Source: Pandoraea pulmonicola (GTDB taxonomy: Bacteria > Pseudomonadota > Gammaproteobacteria > Burkholderiales > Burkholderiaceae). From it: a stretch of DNA of 64,000 bases. This document shows, piece after piece, positions 20,011-29,990 of the stretch (within the stretch, counting starts at the first letter, position 1; each line of letters begins with the position of its first letter). Both the position numbers and the translations under genes were made by a program. Below the pieces are notes generated by a model. The model ran no database searches, was not told the origin of the DNA, and was given only the letters and a program-made list of their open reading frames with translations. The DNA is taken from NCBI RefSeq assembly GCF_000815105.2, contig NZ_CP010310.2, positions 186,001 through 250,000 of the forward strand. The letters are read 5' to 3'.

Positions 20011-21483
20011 ATGCAATGGGAAGTCGTTATTGGTCTGGAGACGCACGCACAGCTCTCCACCGCTTCCAAGATTTTCTCGGGCGCGTCGACGCAGTTCGGC
20101 GCCGCCCCCAACACGCAGGCCTGTCCCGTGGATCTGGCGCTGCCGGGCGTGTTGCCGGTGCTCAATCGCGGCGCGGTCGAGCGCGCGATCGAATTCGGTC
20201 TGGCCATTGGCGCGACGATTGCGCCGCGCAGCATCTTCGCGCGCAAGAATTACTTCTACCCGGATCTGCCCAAGGGCTATCAGATCAGCCAGTACGAAAT
20301 CCCGGTGGTGCAGGGCGGCTCGCTGAAGATCCAGGTCGAAGCGGACGCCCGCACCGGTCGTGAAGCTTACGAGAAGGTCGTGACGCTCACGCGCGCGCAC
20401 CTGGAAGAGGACGCGGGCAAGTCGTTGCACGAAGACTTCGCCGGCATGACCGGCATCGATCTGAACCGCGCGGGCACGCCGCTGCTCGAGATCGTGACCG
20501 AGCCCGACATGCGCAGCGCGGCGGAAGCCGTGGCCTACGCGAAGGCGCTGCACGGCCTGGTGGTGTGGCTCGGCATCTGCGACGGCAACATGCAGGAAGG
20601 CTCGTTCCGCTGCGACGCCAACGTGTCGGTGCGTCCGGTCGGTCAGAAGGCATTCGGCACGCGCGCCGAAATCAAGAACCTGAACTCGTTCCGCTTCCTC
20701 GAGGAGGCGATTCAGTACGAGGTGCGTCGCCAGATCGAATTGATCGAAGACGGTGGCGAGGTAGTGCAGGAAACGCGTCTGTACGATCCGGACAAGAAGG
20801 AAACGCGCTCGATGCGCAGCAAGGAAGACGCGCACGACTACCGCTACTTCCCGGACCCGGACCTGATGCCGCTCGTGATCGACAGCGAGTGGGTCGAGCG
20901 TGTGCGCGCCGCGCTGCCCGAGTTGCCCGCCGGCATGCAGGCGCGCTTCGTCGAGTCGTACGGCCTATCGGAGTACGACGCCGCCGTGCTCACGCAGTCG
21001 AAGGCGCAGGCCGCCTACTTCGAAGCCGTGGTGGCGAAGGCCGGCAAGGCCAGCGCGAAGCCGGCCGCCAACTGGATCATGGGCGAGCTGTCCTCGCAAC
21101 TGAATCGGGAAGACATCGGCATCGACGCCAGCCCGGTCTCGAGCGCCCAGCTCGCGGGTCTGCTCGCGCGCATCGCCGACAACACGATCTCCAACAAGAT
21201 CGCCAAGGAAGTGTTCCAACTGATGTGGGAGGAGCGCGCGAGCGACGAAGGCGCGGCCGATCGCATCATCGAGGCGAAGGGCCTCAAGCAGATCACCGAC
21301 ACCGGCGCCATCGAGAAGATCATCGACGAGGTGCTCGCGGCCAACGCCAAGTCCGTCGAGGAATTCCGCGCGGGCAAGGAGAAGGCGTTCAATGCGCTGG
21401 TCGGCCAGGCGATGAAGGCCACCAAGGGCAAGGCGAACCCGGCGCAGGTCAACGAGCTGCTCAAGAAGAAGCTCGGCGCCTGA
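20011..21483 (+). CDS. gatB: Asp/Glu-tRNA amidotransferase subunit B
   Basis: 490 residues from ATG 20011 ([15 protein letters not shown]). A GTG three codons upstream (20002) is in frame but less usual. The N-terminal kinase domain phosphorylates the tRNA-bound Glu/Asp ([38 protein letters not shown]). The C-terminal helical and YqeY-like tail (about 340-490) binds tRNA and ends in [15 protein letters not shown] terminator follows. Confidence 0.96.
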   Translation: MQWEVVIGLETHAQLSTASKIFSGASTQFGAAPNTQACPVDLALPGVLPVLNRGAVERAIEFGLAIGATIAPRSIFARKNYFYPDLPKGYQISQYEIPVVQGGSLKIQVEADARTGREAYEKVVTLTRAHLEEDAGKSLHEDFAGMTGIDLNRAGTPLLEIVTEPDMRSAAEAVAYAKALHGLVVWLGICDGNMQEGSFRCDANVSVRPVGQKAFGTRAEIKNLNSFRFLEEAIQYEVRRQIELIEDGGEVVQETRLYDPDKKETRSMRSKEDAHDYRYFPDPDLMPLVIDSEWVERVRAALPELPAGMQARFVESYGLSEYDAAVLTQSKAQAAYFEAVVAKAGKASAKPAANWIMGELSSQLNREDIGIDASPVSSAQLAGLLARIADNTISNKIAKEVFQLMWEERASDEGAADRIIEAKGLKQITDTGAIEKIIDEVLAANAKSVEEFRAGKEKAFNALVGQAMKATKGKANPAQVNELLKKKLGA

Positions 21484-21531
21484 TCGTCATCCGGCTTCCG
21501 ACGCCTCCCGCCACCGGGGGGCGTCGGGCCC

Positions 21532-21568
21532 AAGCGCGGCAGCCTGTCCGGTGCCGCGCTTTTGTTTT
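21532..21568 (+). terminator. Rho-independent terminator after gatB
   Basis: 10-bp stem AAGCGCGGCA / TGCCGCGCTT with a 10-nt loop and a T-rich tail (TTTTGTTTT). Confidence 0.85.
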
Positions 21569-21694
21569 ATCCGCGCGCCATATCTCGCGCAGCGATTCGC
21601 TTATGCCGCGATTTTTTTTGCGGTCCGCAAATTGCGCCATACTGCCGATTCCAGCGTCCCGATTCGGGCGCATCGAGGGAGTAGGGAGTTGGCG

Positions 21695-22501
21695 ATGTTC
21701 GAGAAATTCCGCGTACCGCTCGGCAAGAAGCTCGACCTGTCTGACTACGATCCGGCGGAGAAGCCGTTTGCGGGCGAGACCAAGGACGACGACAAGGCGC
21801 ACATGGCCGAACTGGCCGCCAGGCTCGACGAACTGCAGACCATCCTGCACGCCAACAGCAGGCACCGCGTACTGCTCGTACTCCAGGGGATGGACACCAG
21901 CGGCAAGGACGGCACGATCCGCGCGGTCTTCCAGAATGTCGATCCGCTAGGCGTTCGCGTGGCCAATTTCAAGGCGCCCACGCCCATCGAACTGGCGCGC
22001 GACTTCCTGTGGCGCGTACACATGGCCGTGCCGGCGGCGGGCGAGCTCACCATCTTCAATCGCAGCCATTACGAGGACGTGCTCATCACGCGCGTGCACG
22101 ACTGGATCGATGCCGACGAGTGCAAGCGTCGCTACACGCACATCAACAATTTCGAGCGGCTGCTCGCGGACAACGACACCACGATCATCAAGTGCTTCCT
22201 CCATATCTCGGCGGAGGAGCAGCGCAAGCGGCTGCAGGAGCGCATCGACGATCCGAACAAGCACTGGAAGTTCGAGCTGGGCGACCTCAAGGAACGCGGC
22301 TTCTGGCCGCAATACACGAAGGCGTACGAAGCCGCTTTATCGGCCACCTCGACGGAATATGCGCCGTGGTATATCGTGCCTTCCGACTCGAAACGCCACC
22401 GTAATCTGATGGTGGCAGAGTTGCTGGTCGCCGCAATGTCCGAACTGAAACTGTCCTATCCGCCGGCAAGGCCGGAGTTGACGGGCTTGAAAGTGGAGTG
22501 A
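21695..22501 (+). CDS. ppk2: Polyphosphate kinase 2 (polyphosphate:nucleotide phosphotransferase)
   Basis: 268-residue one-domain PPK2 from ATG 21695, preceded by agggag. Walker A is GMDTSGKDG (65-73) and the Walker B/lid region includes FNRSHYEDVL (121-130). The segment GVRVANFKAPTPIELARDFLWR resembles class III enzymes, which phosphorylate AMP and ADP from polyphosphate, so a nucleotide-recharging role is likely. Class assignment is by motif memory and is uncertain. Monocistronic, after the gatB terminator. Confidence 0.9.
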   Translation: MFEKFRVPLGKKLDLSDYDPAEKPFAGETKDDDKAHMAELAARLDELQTILHANSRHRVLLVLQGMDTSGKDGTIRAVFQNVDPLGVRVANFKAPTPIELARDFLWRVHMAVPAAGELTIFNRSHYEDVLITRVHDWIDADECKRRYTHINNFERLLADNDTTIIKCFLHISAEEQRKRLQERIDDPNKHWKFELGDLKERGFWPQYTKAYEAALSATSTEYAPWYIVPSDSKRHRNLMVAELLVAAMSELKLSYPPARPELTGLKVE

Positions 22502-22608
22502 GGAGAGGGCGCGGCGATTGACGATTGTTTTGATAGAAAAAACCGGCGCGGCGGGGTGAGCGGGGGCTTGTCCGGCGACTGGCGCTGCATGGGGAAACGG
22601 GGAAGAAG

Positions 22609-23889
22609 ATGAGTCAGGAGAACGCCCGCCGGCCGACGCCGGAAGACGCGACAGTCCGCGGGCAGGAGACGGGGAACGGCAGCGCGCCGGTGCGCGTCGC
22701 CCAGGTTGGCAACGGCACGGCAAGGGGGGCGGCGCATGCCGCGAGCAGGTCGGAGAAGCCGGTCGGAGGCCGGCCCTCCGTGCGCTCGCGTCGTGGGATC
22801 GTCGGCCTGCTGGGGCTCGTGCTGGTGGCCGGCGTCGGCATGTGGCTGCACTCGCGCGGTGGGGACAAGCCCGCCAAGGCTGCACTCGCGCCGTCCGTGA
22901 CGGTCGCCACGGTCGAAGTGCGCGACGTGCCCGTGCGGCTCATTGCCAACGGCACGGTGACCGCGCGCCAGACCATCGAGGTGCGCCCGCAGATCTCCAG
23001 CACCATCCGGCAGGTCCACATCAAGGAAGGCGATTTCGTCAAGGCCGGCCAGCTGCTGTTCTCGCTGGACGCGCGCATGGACGAAGCGAACCTCAAGAAA
23101 GTGCAGGCGCAACTGGCGAAGGACGAAGCCGATCTCGCCAACGCCCGCCGCACGCTCGCCCGCACCCGGCAGTTGATCGCCGAGCATTTCGTGTCGCAAA
23201 GCGCGCTCGATACGGCGCAGAGCAGCGTGGACAGCCTTACCGCGCAGGTCGCCGCCGATCGCGCCGCCATCTCCGCGAGCCAGGTGGCCGTGGACTACAA
23301 CCAGATCCGCGCCGGTATCGACGGCCGCACCGGCGCCATCAACGTCCACCCCGGCAGCCTCGTCACGCCTGGCGGCGCCGCCCTCGTGAGCATCACGCAG
23401 CTCGATCCGATCGACATCAGCTTCACGCTGCCGGAGGGCGCGCTGGCCGAGTTGCAGGCCGCACGCGCCGGCGGCCCGGTCTCGGTGACCGCCACGTTGG
23501 GCACCACCGGCGTGACGGTCAGCGGGCAGCTCAGCTTCATCGACAATGCCGTCGATTCGCAGACCGGCACCATCCGTCTGAAAGCCGCCTACGACAACCG
23601 CGACGCCCGGCTCTGGCCCGGCATGTACCTGAACGTCGCCGTGATCGGCCGCGTGCTCAAGCAGGCGAGCGTGGTGCCGCCGCAAGCCGTGCAGACCGGT
23701 CCGGACGGCAAGTTCGTCTACGTGATCGGGGCCGACAACAAGGTCAGCGCGAAGCCCGTGAAGGTCGGCTACGTGGAAGCGAAGCTCGCCGTGGTCGAAG
23801 GCGTGGAAGCCGGCGCCCGCGTCGTGCAGGAAGGTGCCGAGAACCTGCGCCCGGGCAACACCGTCACGATCGTGAAGGCCTCGTCATGA
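22609..23889 (+). CDS. RND efflux periplasmic adaptor (HlyD/MFP family)
   Basis: 426 residues. The cytoplasmic N-terminal tail is long (about 58 residues) before the single membrane segment (about 60-80); no lipobox is seen. Then come the lipoyl halves (VRPQISSTIRQVHIKEGDFVKAGQLLFSLD and its later counterpart), a helical hairpin (about 155-210) and a beta-barrel domain. It bridges the inner-membrane pump to an outer-membrane channel. The stop overlaps the pump start by 4 bp (ATGA). Confidence 0.92.
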   Translation: MSQENARRPTPEDATVRGQETGNGSAPVRVAQVGNGTARGAAHAASRSEKPVGGRPSVRSRRGIVGLLGLVLVAGVGMWLHSRGGDKPAKAALAPSVTVATVEVRDVPVRLIANGTVTARQTIEVRPQISSTIRQVHIKEGDFVKAGQLLFSLDARMDEANLKKVQAQLAKDEADLANARRTLARTRQLIAEHFVSQSALDTAQSSVDSLTAQVAADRAAISASQVAVDYNQIRAGIDGRTGAINVHPGSLVTPGGAALVSITQLDPIDISFTLPEGALAELQAARAGGPVSVTATLGTTGVTVSGQLSFIDNAVDSQTGTIRLKAAYDNRDARLWPGMYLNVAVIGRVLKQASVVPPQAVQTGPDGKFVYVIGADNKVSAKPVKVGYVEAKLAVVEGVEAGARVVQEGAENLRPGNTVTIVKASS

Positions 23890-26800
23890 ACCTGTCCGAG
23901 CTCTGCATCCGCCGGCCGGTCATGACGATCCTGCTGTGCGTGGCCGCCGTCGTGGCCGGCCTGATCGCGTACGGCCAGATCCCGATCTCCGCGCTGCCCA
24001 GCTACAACTCGCCGGTCATCCAGGTCACGGCAACGCTGCCCGGTGCGAGCCCCGAGACGATGGCCGCTTCGGTTGCCGCGCCGATGGAAAAGCAGTTCTC
24101 GACGATCGCCGGCGTGGCGGTCATCAGCTCGACCAATACGCAGGGCACGACGTCGATCATCATCGAGTTCGACAGCGATCGCGACATCGATGCGGCCGCC
24201 GTCGACGTGCAGGCGGCGCTGTTCCGCGCGCAGCGCAAGCTGCCGGTGGAGATGACCACGCCGCCGTCCTATCGCAAGGTCAATCCGGCGGATGCGCCGA
24301 TCCTGTTTCTCGCGATGAACTCGCCGTCGATGTCGCTCGCCGAACTCGACGACTACGCGGAAAACCTCGTCTCGCCCACGCTCTCCACGCTGCCTGGCGT
24401 GGCGCAGGTGCTGATCTATGGACAGAAGCGTTTCGCCGTGCGCGTCAAGGCGCGCCCCGACGCGCTCGCCGCACGCAAGCTCACGCTCGACGACGTGGCG
24501 CGCGCGCTCGCCTCGGCCAACGCCAACAGTCCGGTGGGCACGCTCGATGGCGCGCGCCAGACGCTCACCATCGAGGCCAACCGTCAGATGACGAAGGCCG
24601 ACCAGTTCGCGAACCTGATCATCGCTAGCGTGAACGGCAACCCGGTGTATCTGCGCGACGTGGCCGAAGTGCAGGACAGCGTGGAATCGGTGAAGACCGG
24701 CAGTTGGGTCAACGGCGAGCGTTCGATCGTGCTCGCGGTGCTGCGCCAGCCGAACGCGAACACGGTGGCCACGGTCGATCAGGTCAAGGCGTCGCTGCCG
24801 CGTCTGGCCGAACAGATGCCGCAGTCGATCCAGGTGAAGCTGCTCAACGACCGGTCGGTGTCGATCCGCGAGTCGATCGACGACGTGCAGTTCACGCTCG
24901 CACTCACGGTGATTCTCGTCACGCTCGTGATCTTCCTGTTCCTGCGGCGGCTCGCGGCGACGATGATTCCGGTGATGTCGCTGCCGGTGTCGCTCATCGG
25001 CACCGTCGCGCTCATGAAGGGCATGGGCTACTCCATCGACAACATCTCGCTGCTCGGCATTACGCTGGCCGTGGGGCTGGTGGTCGACGACGCCATCGTG
25101 ATGCTCGAGAACATCGTGCGGCACATCGAGAACGGCGTGCCGCCGCTGCGCGCGGCGCTCGTCGGCTCGCGCGAGATGGGCTTCACGATCCTGTCGATCT
25201 CGATCTCCCTCGTGGCCGTGTTCATCCCGATCTTCTTCATGCCGGGCGTGATCGGGCTCATGTTCCACGAGTTCGCGGTGGTGGTGTCGCTGGCGATCCT
25301 GGTGTCGGCGGCCGTCTCGCTCACGCTCATCCCCATGCTGTGCAGCCGTTATCTCAAGCACGAGCAGGACGAAGGGCTCGGGCTGCGCGCCACGCAGTGG
25401 TTCGAGGACGGTTTCGTATCGGTGCAGGACGCCTATGTGCGCAGCGTGGACTGGTGCCTCGCGCACCGCAAGTGGGTGATGGCGATGGCCGGCGCGACCT
25501 TCGTGGCCACCGGCGTGCTGTTCGCCACGATCCCGAAGGGCTTTTTTCCGAGCGAAGACATCGGACAGGTGCAGGTCACGGCCGAAGGCGCGCAGGACAT
25601 CTCGTTCTCGGCGATGTCCGCCCTGTTGCGGCAGGCGGGCGACATCATCCGCGCGAATCCGGCGGTCGGCACGGTGATCGTGTCGGCGAACGACAGCAAC
25701 CAGGGTCGCATGTTCATCAACCTGAAGCCGCACGGCGAGCGCCCGCACATGAGCGAAGTGCTCGAAACCCTGCGGCGCGACGTCAAGCAGGTGCCCGGCC
25801 TGAACGTGTATTTCAATCCGGTGCAGAACCTGCAACTGGGCGGCAAGCAGAGCAAGAGCCGCTATCAGTACGTGATGCAGAGCGTGAAGCCGGGCGAGAT
25901 GCAGCTCTGGTCCGACCGGCTCATGAACCTGATGCGCGCCGACCCGATCTTCCGGGACGTGACGACCGATGCGCAGATGAAGGGCCTGCAGGCGCAGCTC
26001 ACCATCGACCGCGACAAGGCGAACACGCTCGGCGTGGCGATCGGCGATATTCGCAGTGCGCTCTATAGCGCGTTCGGCGAGCGGCAGGTGTCGACGATCT
26101 ACACGCCGAGCGACAGCTATCAAGTGATTCTGCAGGCGACCGACAGCGATCGTCGCGACGAGAGTGCGTTCGACAAGATCTACGTGCGCGGCAAGGGCGG
26201 CGCGCTGGTGCCGCTCTCGGCCGTGGCCACCGTCGAGCGCAAGATGGGGCCGGTGTCGGTCAACCATCAGGGGCAGTTGCAGGCGGTGACGCTCTCGTTC
26301 AACCTCGCCCCGGGGGCGGCGTTGGGCGATGCGTCGCGCAAGATCGTGGGCTATCAGCAGCAGCTCGGTTTCCCACCGAGCATCATCACGAGCTGGGGCG
26401 GCGATGCGGCCGCGTTCCAGAAGTCGCAGTCGAGCCAGGTGGTGCTGCTCGTCGGCGCGCTGCTCGTGATCTACGTGCTGCTCGGCGTGCTCTACGAGAG
26501 CTACATCCATCCGATCACGATTCTCGCGGGGCTGCCGTCGGCGGCTGTCGGCGCGCTGCTCACGCTGCGGATCTTCGGCATGGACCTGTCGCTCATCGCG
26601 GTGATCGGGATTCTGATGCTCATCGGCATCGTGAAGAAGAACGCCATCATGATGATCGACTTCGCGCTCGACGCGCAGCGCAACGGCGGCCTGACGCCCG
26701 CCGAGGCGATCCGCCAGGCGTGCGCGCTGCGCTTCCGCCCGATCATGATGACCACGCTCGCGGCACTCATGGGCGCGCTGCCGATTGCGCTGGGGCTCGG

Positions 26801-27047
26801 CGCCGGGGCGGAGCTGCGTCAACCACTCGGGCTGGCGGTCGTCGGCGGATTGCTGTTCTCGCAAGTCATCACGCTCTACATCACGCCGGTGATCTATCTC
26901 TATCTGGATCGCTTCGCGGGCGACGGCCCGCTCGTGCTGCCCGGCGATCGCGCCGCCAACGACAGCCGCGACCGAGACGACAGCTCGCCCGCAGGCGGGC
27001 ACGACGCGACGCGCGAGGAAGGGCGTCACGTCGACCCCGCGCACTGA
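23886..27047 (+). CDS. RND multidrug efflux permease (HAE1, MdtB/MuxB-like)
   Basis: 1053 residues from ATG 23886. The start MNLSELCIRRPVMTILL is typical of HAE1 pumps, with 12 membrane helices and two large periplasmic loops. Proton-relay Asp residues are in TM4 (LAVGLVVDDAIVMLENI). The second-half motif GIVKKNAIMMIDFAL is present. No outer-membrane factor gene follows, so it must use one encoded elsewhere. No regulator is adjacent. The last 35 residues are polar and low in complexity. Confidence 0.93.
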   Translation: MNLSELCIRRPVMTILLCVAAVVAGLIAYGQIPISALPSYNSPVIQVTATLPGASPETMAASVAAPMEKQFSTIAGVAVISSTNTQGTTSIIIEFDSDRDIDAAAVDVQAALFRAQRKLPVEMTTPPSYRKVNPADAPILFLAMNSPSMSLAELDDYAENLVSPTLSTLPGVAQVLIYGQKRFAVRVKARPDALAARKLTLDDVARALASANANSPVGTLDGARQTLTIEANRQMTKADQFANLIIASVNGNPVYLRDVAEVQDSVESVKTGSWVNGERSIVLAVLRQPNANTVATVDQVKASLPRLAEQMPQSIQVKLLNDRSVSIRESIDDVQFTLALTVILVTLVIFLFLRRLAATMIPVMSLPVSLIGTVALMKGMGYSIDNISLLGITLAVGLVVDDAIVMLENIVRHIENGVPPLRAALVGSREMGFTILSISISLVAVFIPIFFMPGVIGLMFHEFAVVVSLAILVSAAVSLTLIPMLCSRYLKHEQDEGLGLRATQWFEDGFVSVQDAYVRSVDWCLAHRKWVMAMAGATFVATGVLFATIPKGFFPSEDIGQVQVTAEGAQDISFSAMSALLRQAGDIIRANPAVGTVIVSANDSNQGRMFINLKPHGERPHMSEVLETLRRDVKQVPGLNVYFNPVQNLQLGGKQSKSRYQYVMQSVKPGEMQLWSDRLMNLMRADPIFRDVTTDAQMKGLQAQLTIDRDKANTLGVAIGDIRSALYSAFGERQVSTIYTPSDSYQVILQATDSDRRDESAFDKIYVRGKGGALVPLSAVATVERKMGPVSVNHQGQLQAVTLSFNLAPGAALGDASRKIVGYQQQLGFPPSIITSWGGDAAAFQKSQSSQVVLLVGALLVIYVLLGVLYESYIHPITILAGLPSAAVGALLTLRIFGMDLSLIAVIGILMLIGIVKKNAIMMIDFALDAQRNGGLTPAEAIRQACALRFRPIMMTTLAALMGALPIALGLGAGAELRQPLGLAVVGGLLFSQVITLYITPVIYLYLDRFAGDGPLVLPGDRAANDSRDRDDSSPAGGHDATREEGRHVDPAH

Positions 27048-27105
27048 GTGCGCCGATACACGCTGAAACGTGTCGACAGGCGCTGACGTACGGTGCCAAA
27101 GCAAG

Positions 27106-27154
27106 TGCGACTGACGCCATAGTTTTGCGACTGAGCAACGAAGTTGGTGCGACT
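27106..27154 (+). repeat. Triple TGCGACT direct repeat at the island edge (possible IS end relic)
   Basis: TGCGACT occurs at 27106-27112, 27126-27132 and 27148-27154, spaced by 20 and 22 bp. It lies in the 200-bp gap between the RND pump and the AT-richer operon. Iterated short repeats are typical of transposase sites in IS21-type ends. No transposase is nearby, so this is a suggestion only. Confidence 0.35.
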
Positions 27155-27248
27155 AACCCATATGCCGAGAATTTGCTCAACCGCGGCGGTACCGCAGCCC
27201 CGATGCCGTAAAACCGGGCAGCACGACACACGAATTGTTCAGGGCCGA

Positions 27249-28658
27249 CTAAATAATCTCCAGGTAACGCTTGAGTTCCCAGTCGGTTACGGAAGTTAGC
27301 GATTGCTCGTACTCCCATTCGCGTGTTGAGCAAAAATGCTCGACGAACGGCTCACCGAGCCACTCACGTGCAATCGAAGACCCTCGCATTCGCTCGACCG
27401 CATCCATTAGCGTGCGAGGGTTACGGTCCAGCATTTCCCGGGAAGCATGGCCGTCAACAAGTGACAAGCCTTCCTCAATACCGGCCATACCACTGGCTAC
27501 GGCTGCAGCAATAGAGAGGTACGGGTTTGCATCGGCACCGGGGCAGCGTGTCTCCAATCTGGTGGATGATGCACCGGCGGGAATCACGCGCAGGCTGGCC
27601 GTTCGGTCGTCGATCCCCCATGTGGCGGTTGTTGGCGCCCAAAATCCGTCGACCAAACGTTTGTAGCTGTTTACGTTTGGCCAGTATAGTGGTCCGAACT
27701 CTCCCATATAGCGCAGTTGCCCTGCCACATAGCTCTCAAGAAGCCGACTCATGCCGTGAGATCGACGGCGATCGTAAAAGACATTGGATGTCCCGTCTAT
27801 CAGACTCTGATGAATATGGCCGGAACAACCGGGCAGTCTAGAATTCCACTTGGCCATGAACGACGGCATGATGCCGAATCGATGCGCAATTTCCTTAACC
27901 CCAGCCTTGAAAAGGACCGCGCGGTCGGCTGTTTCCAGAGCAACGCCGTAGGCGAGAGCCACTTCATACACGCCTGGACCGGTCTCCGTGTGGAGGCCTT
28001 CGATTGGTATCCGAAAGGCGCGCATTTCTGAAAGCAGGGTCTGAATGTACGCGCTATTCGCTTGAGTGCGCAGTAACGAATATCCAAACATTCCTGGCGT
28101 GATAGGTTGGGGGTCCACGCCTTTCTTTTCGTTCCAGGATTGAGGCGTCTCGGAAAAATTGAACCACTCAAATTCCACGCCACAAATCACGGTCAAACCA
28201 GTTTGTTGTGCGCGGTCGAGTACGCGTCGCAATACCTGCCGTGGGCACAGTGGGTGTGCGGTTCCATCTGACTGTAAGAACTCCCCGAGAACGAATGGCA
28301 CCTGATCGTCCCAGGGAACACGACGCAACGTCCTAGAGTCAAGACGGACGCCTGCATCTGGATATCCCTTATGCCCAATATTGCCGTAGGGTGAATCGGC
28401 TACGTCCCAACCGAAAATCACGTTGCAAAAGCCGAGCTTATCGGTAACAGCCGACAGTGCTTTGTCCAAGCTCACATACTTTCCGCGGAGGATGCCATCC
28501 AAGTCTGTGACACCGATCTTGACCGAAGTCACGCTTTCCTGGCTGAGCGACTGCCATGGATTAAGCGCAGCTCTGTCAGAATTTCCGTCGGGTTCACGTA
28601 ACATTATCTTGGACTCTCCCAAACCAGCATAGTGATTCAAAAAATGATCTACAGACAT
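27249..28658 (-). CDS. Glutamine-synthetase-family ligase (PuuA/gamma-glutamyl-amide type)
   Basis: 469 residues. The N-terminal beta-grasp part has TDLDGILRGKYV (51-62), as in gamma-glutamyl-polyamine and -anilide synthetases. The catalytic domain has metal-binding VEFEWF (161-166), ETGPGVYEVAL (225-235), the ATP/ammonia-site GCSGHIHQSL (277-286) and the RLETRCPGADANPYL end motif (367-381). Housekeeping GlnA lacks this N-terminal form. It probably joins Glu, or another carboxylate, to an amine. Last gene of the five-gene operon, 75 bp after the ATP-grasp gene. AT-richer than the core genome. Substrate unknown. Confidence 0.85.
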   Translation of the reverse strand: MSVDHFLNHYAGLGESKIMLREPDGNSDRAALNPWQSLSQESVTSVKIGVTDLDGILRGKYVSLDKALSAVTDKLGFCNVIFGWDVADSPYGNIGHKGYPDAGVRLDSRTLRRVPWDDQVPFVLGEFLQSDGTAHPLCPRQVLRRVLDRAQQTGLTVICGVEFEWFNFSETPQSWNEKKGVDPQPITPGMFGYSLLRTQANSAYIQTLLSEMRAFRIPIEGLHTETGPGVYEVALAYGVALETADRAVLFKAGVKEIAHRFGIMPSFMAKWNSRLPGCSGHIHQSLIDGTSNVFYDRRRSHGMSRLLESYVAGQLRYMGEFGPLYWPNVNSYKRLVDGFWAPTTATWGIDDRTASLRVIPAGASSTRLETRCPGADANPYLSIAAAVASGMAGIEEGLSLVDGHASREMLDRNPRTLMDAVERMRGSSIAREWLGEPFVEHFCSTREWEYEQSLTSVTDWELKRYLEII

Positions 28659-28733
28659 TGATGTTGATCCCGGATATGCGAGAACAACTATTAGGTTATC
28701 GATTTACCCTGTGTGTTGTATTGCGCCTGTAAT

Positions 28734-29990
28734 TTAGTCGGGAGATCGGGCATCAGCTGTCTCTTGAACTTGGGATAACACAACGCACGCAGTCCGCTGG
28801 ATCGCAAAAATGTCGGCATCCAATACGTTGGCATTTGATGCGGCCAACGAACACGTGAGCAAGCTGTCGGCGCTATAACGTGTGGGGGCTACCCATTCGC
28901 CCTTCACACGGTGATAATTGACGCGTTTTAACGATCTATACAGGTTGGCGTCTAGACCCTCATATCCCGAAATGACGCCAGGCACTTCGGAGAGCATCAA
29001 TAGCGATGCACCGTACGCTATTTCCTCGCGGGAGGAAGCGGTGCCTGGTGGCAGGCCAAGCTGAATACGTACATGCTCCTCCACCAGATGGACCCCAAAC
29101 GCGTCATAGATTGCTTCTGCTACGCCGCCACCGACAGGTCGAATCGCAATTTCTCCAAACGTCAGGATTCCATCAGAAAAGAAAAATTCGAAGTGGAATA
29201 CCCCATCGAGCGTGCCAAAGGCCCGTAAGATGGTCGAGAGTAGGTCGCATGCTGCCTTATGGATCGCATCTTTTCTATTGGTGAAGCGCGTTCCTGCCCA
29301 GCGTCGACCGGAAAAATTCAGAGGAGCCACTTCATATCGCCCGAGAGACGAGAACAGGATCTCGCCGTTTCGCACCACCGCGTCCAAATGATGCACGTCG
29401 CCGTTGACGAACTGCTCGACAAGGTATCCGCAACGCCGCGAATTTTGCCATTCAAGAAACGCATCAACATCAGATGGTTTTGATAAAACGGATATTCCTT
29501 GAGCACCATATCCGTCACGAGGTTTGGCTACGAGTTTCCCGTAGCGCGTAAACAATTGTCGTATGCCTTTGTCGTCGACGCCATCGGCAAACGCCGGGAT
29601 CCGGATACCGCATCCATCCAAGGCACGCTTCATTGCCACCTTGTCGCGATACAGCTCTGCCTGCGATACGCTAATGCTCGAAAATCCGAGAGCGTTGCGT
29701 GCCGCTACGACTGGGGAGAGATCCTGCTCAGAAATAGTTAAAACTTGAGATAAAGAATGACGAGACATGATTACGCGCAACAACTGTGTGAGGTAGTCGT
29801 TGCAGTCGCGTAATTCAATCAGATGGAGTTCGGCACACGATTCTAAGGGAGGGAGGCGTGATGTCCGTACGGAATGAATAAAGATGAGCGGTCTTCCTCG
29901 CAGAGGTTCGATAATCTTGCCATCGCGAAGTAGTAAATCATAGTCAACGCGAGCTACGATGGCGATAGGGGATTCATGGTCAATCGTCAA
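28734..29990 (-). CDS. ATP-grasp carboxylate-amine ligase
   Basis: 418 residues from TTG 29990. I chose this start because AGGAG (complement of 29999-30003) lies 8 nt upstream; the frame is open to a TTG at 30017. The ATP-grasp core has DKVAMKRAL (116-124), the glycine-rich loop VAKPRDGYGAQGI (154-166), YLVEQFVNGDVHHLD (189-203) and the metal site GVFHFEFFF...GEIAIRPVGGG (263-289). Enzymes of this type form peptide-like amide bonds via acyl phosphates, as in dipeptide ligases. It overlaps the transporter gene by 11 bp. Confidence 0.8.
   Translation of the reverse strand: MTIDHESPIAIVARVDYDLLLRDGKIIEPLRGRPLIFIHSVRTSRLPPLESCAELHLIELRDCNDYLTQLLRVIMSRHSLSQVLTISEQDLSPVVAARNALGFSSISVSQAELYRDKVAMKRALDGCGIRIPAFADGVDDKGIRQLFTRYGKLVAKPRDGYGAQGISVLSKPSDVDAFLEWQNSRRCGYLVEQFVNGDVHHLDAVVRNGEILFSSLGRYEVAPLNFSGRRWAGTRFTNRKDAIHKAACDLLSTILRAFGTLDGVFHFEFFFSDGILTFGEIAIRPVGGGVAEAIYDAFGVHLVEEHVRIQLGLPPGTASSREEIAYGASLLMLSEVPGVISGYEGLDANLYRSLKRVNYHRVKGEWVAPTRYSADSLLTCSLAASNANVLDADIFAIQRTACVVLSQVQETADARSPD

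Noticed and set aside
22842..23885. Upstream in-frame extension of the RND permease
   Set aside because: It overlaps the adaptor gene in another frame and gives an Arg/Gly/His-rich shadow product. The family N terminus starts exactly at 23886.
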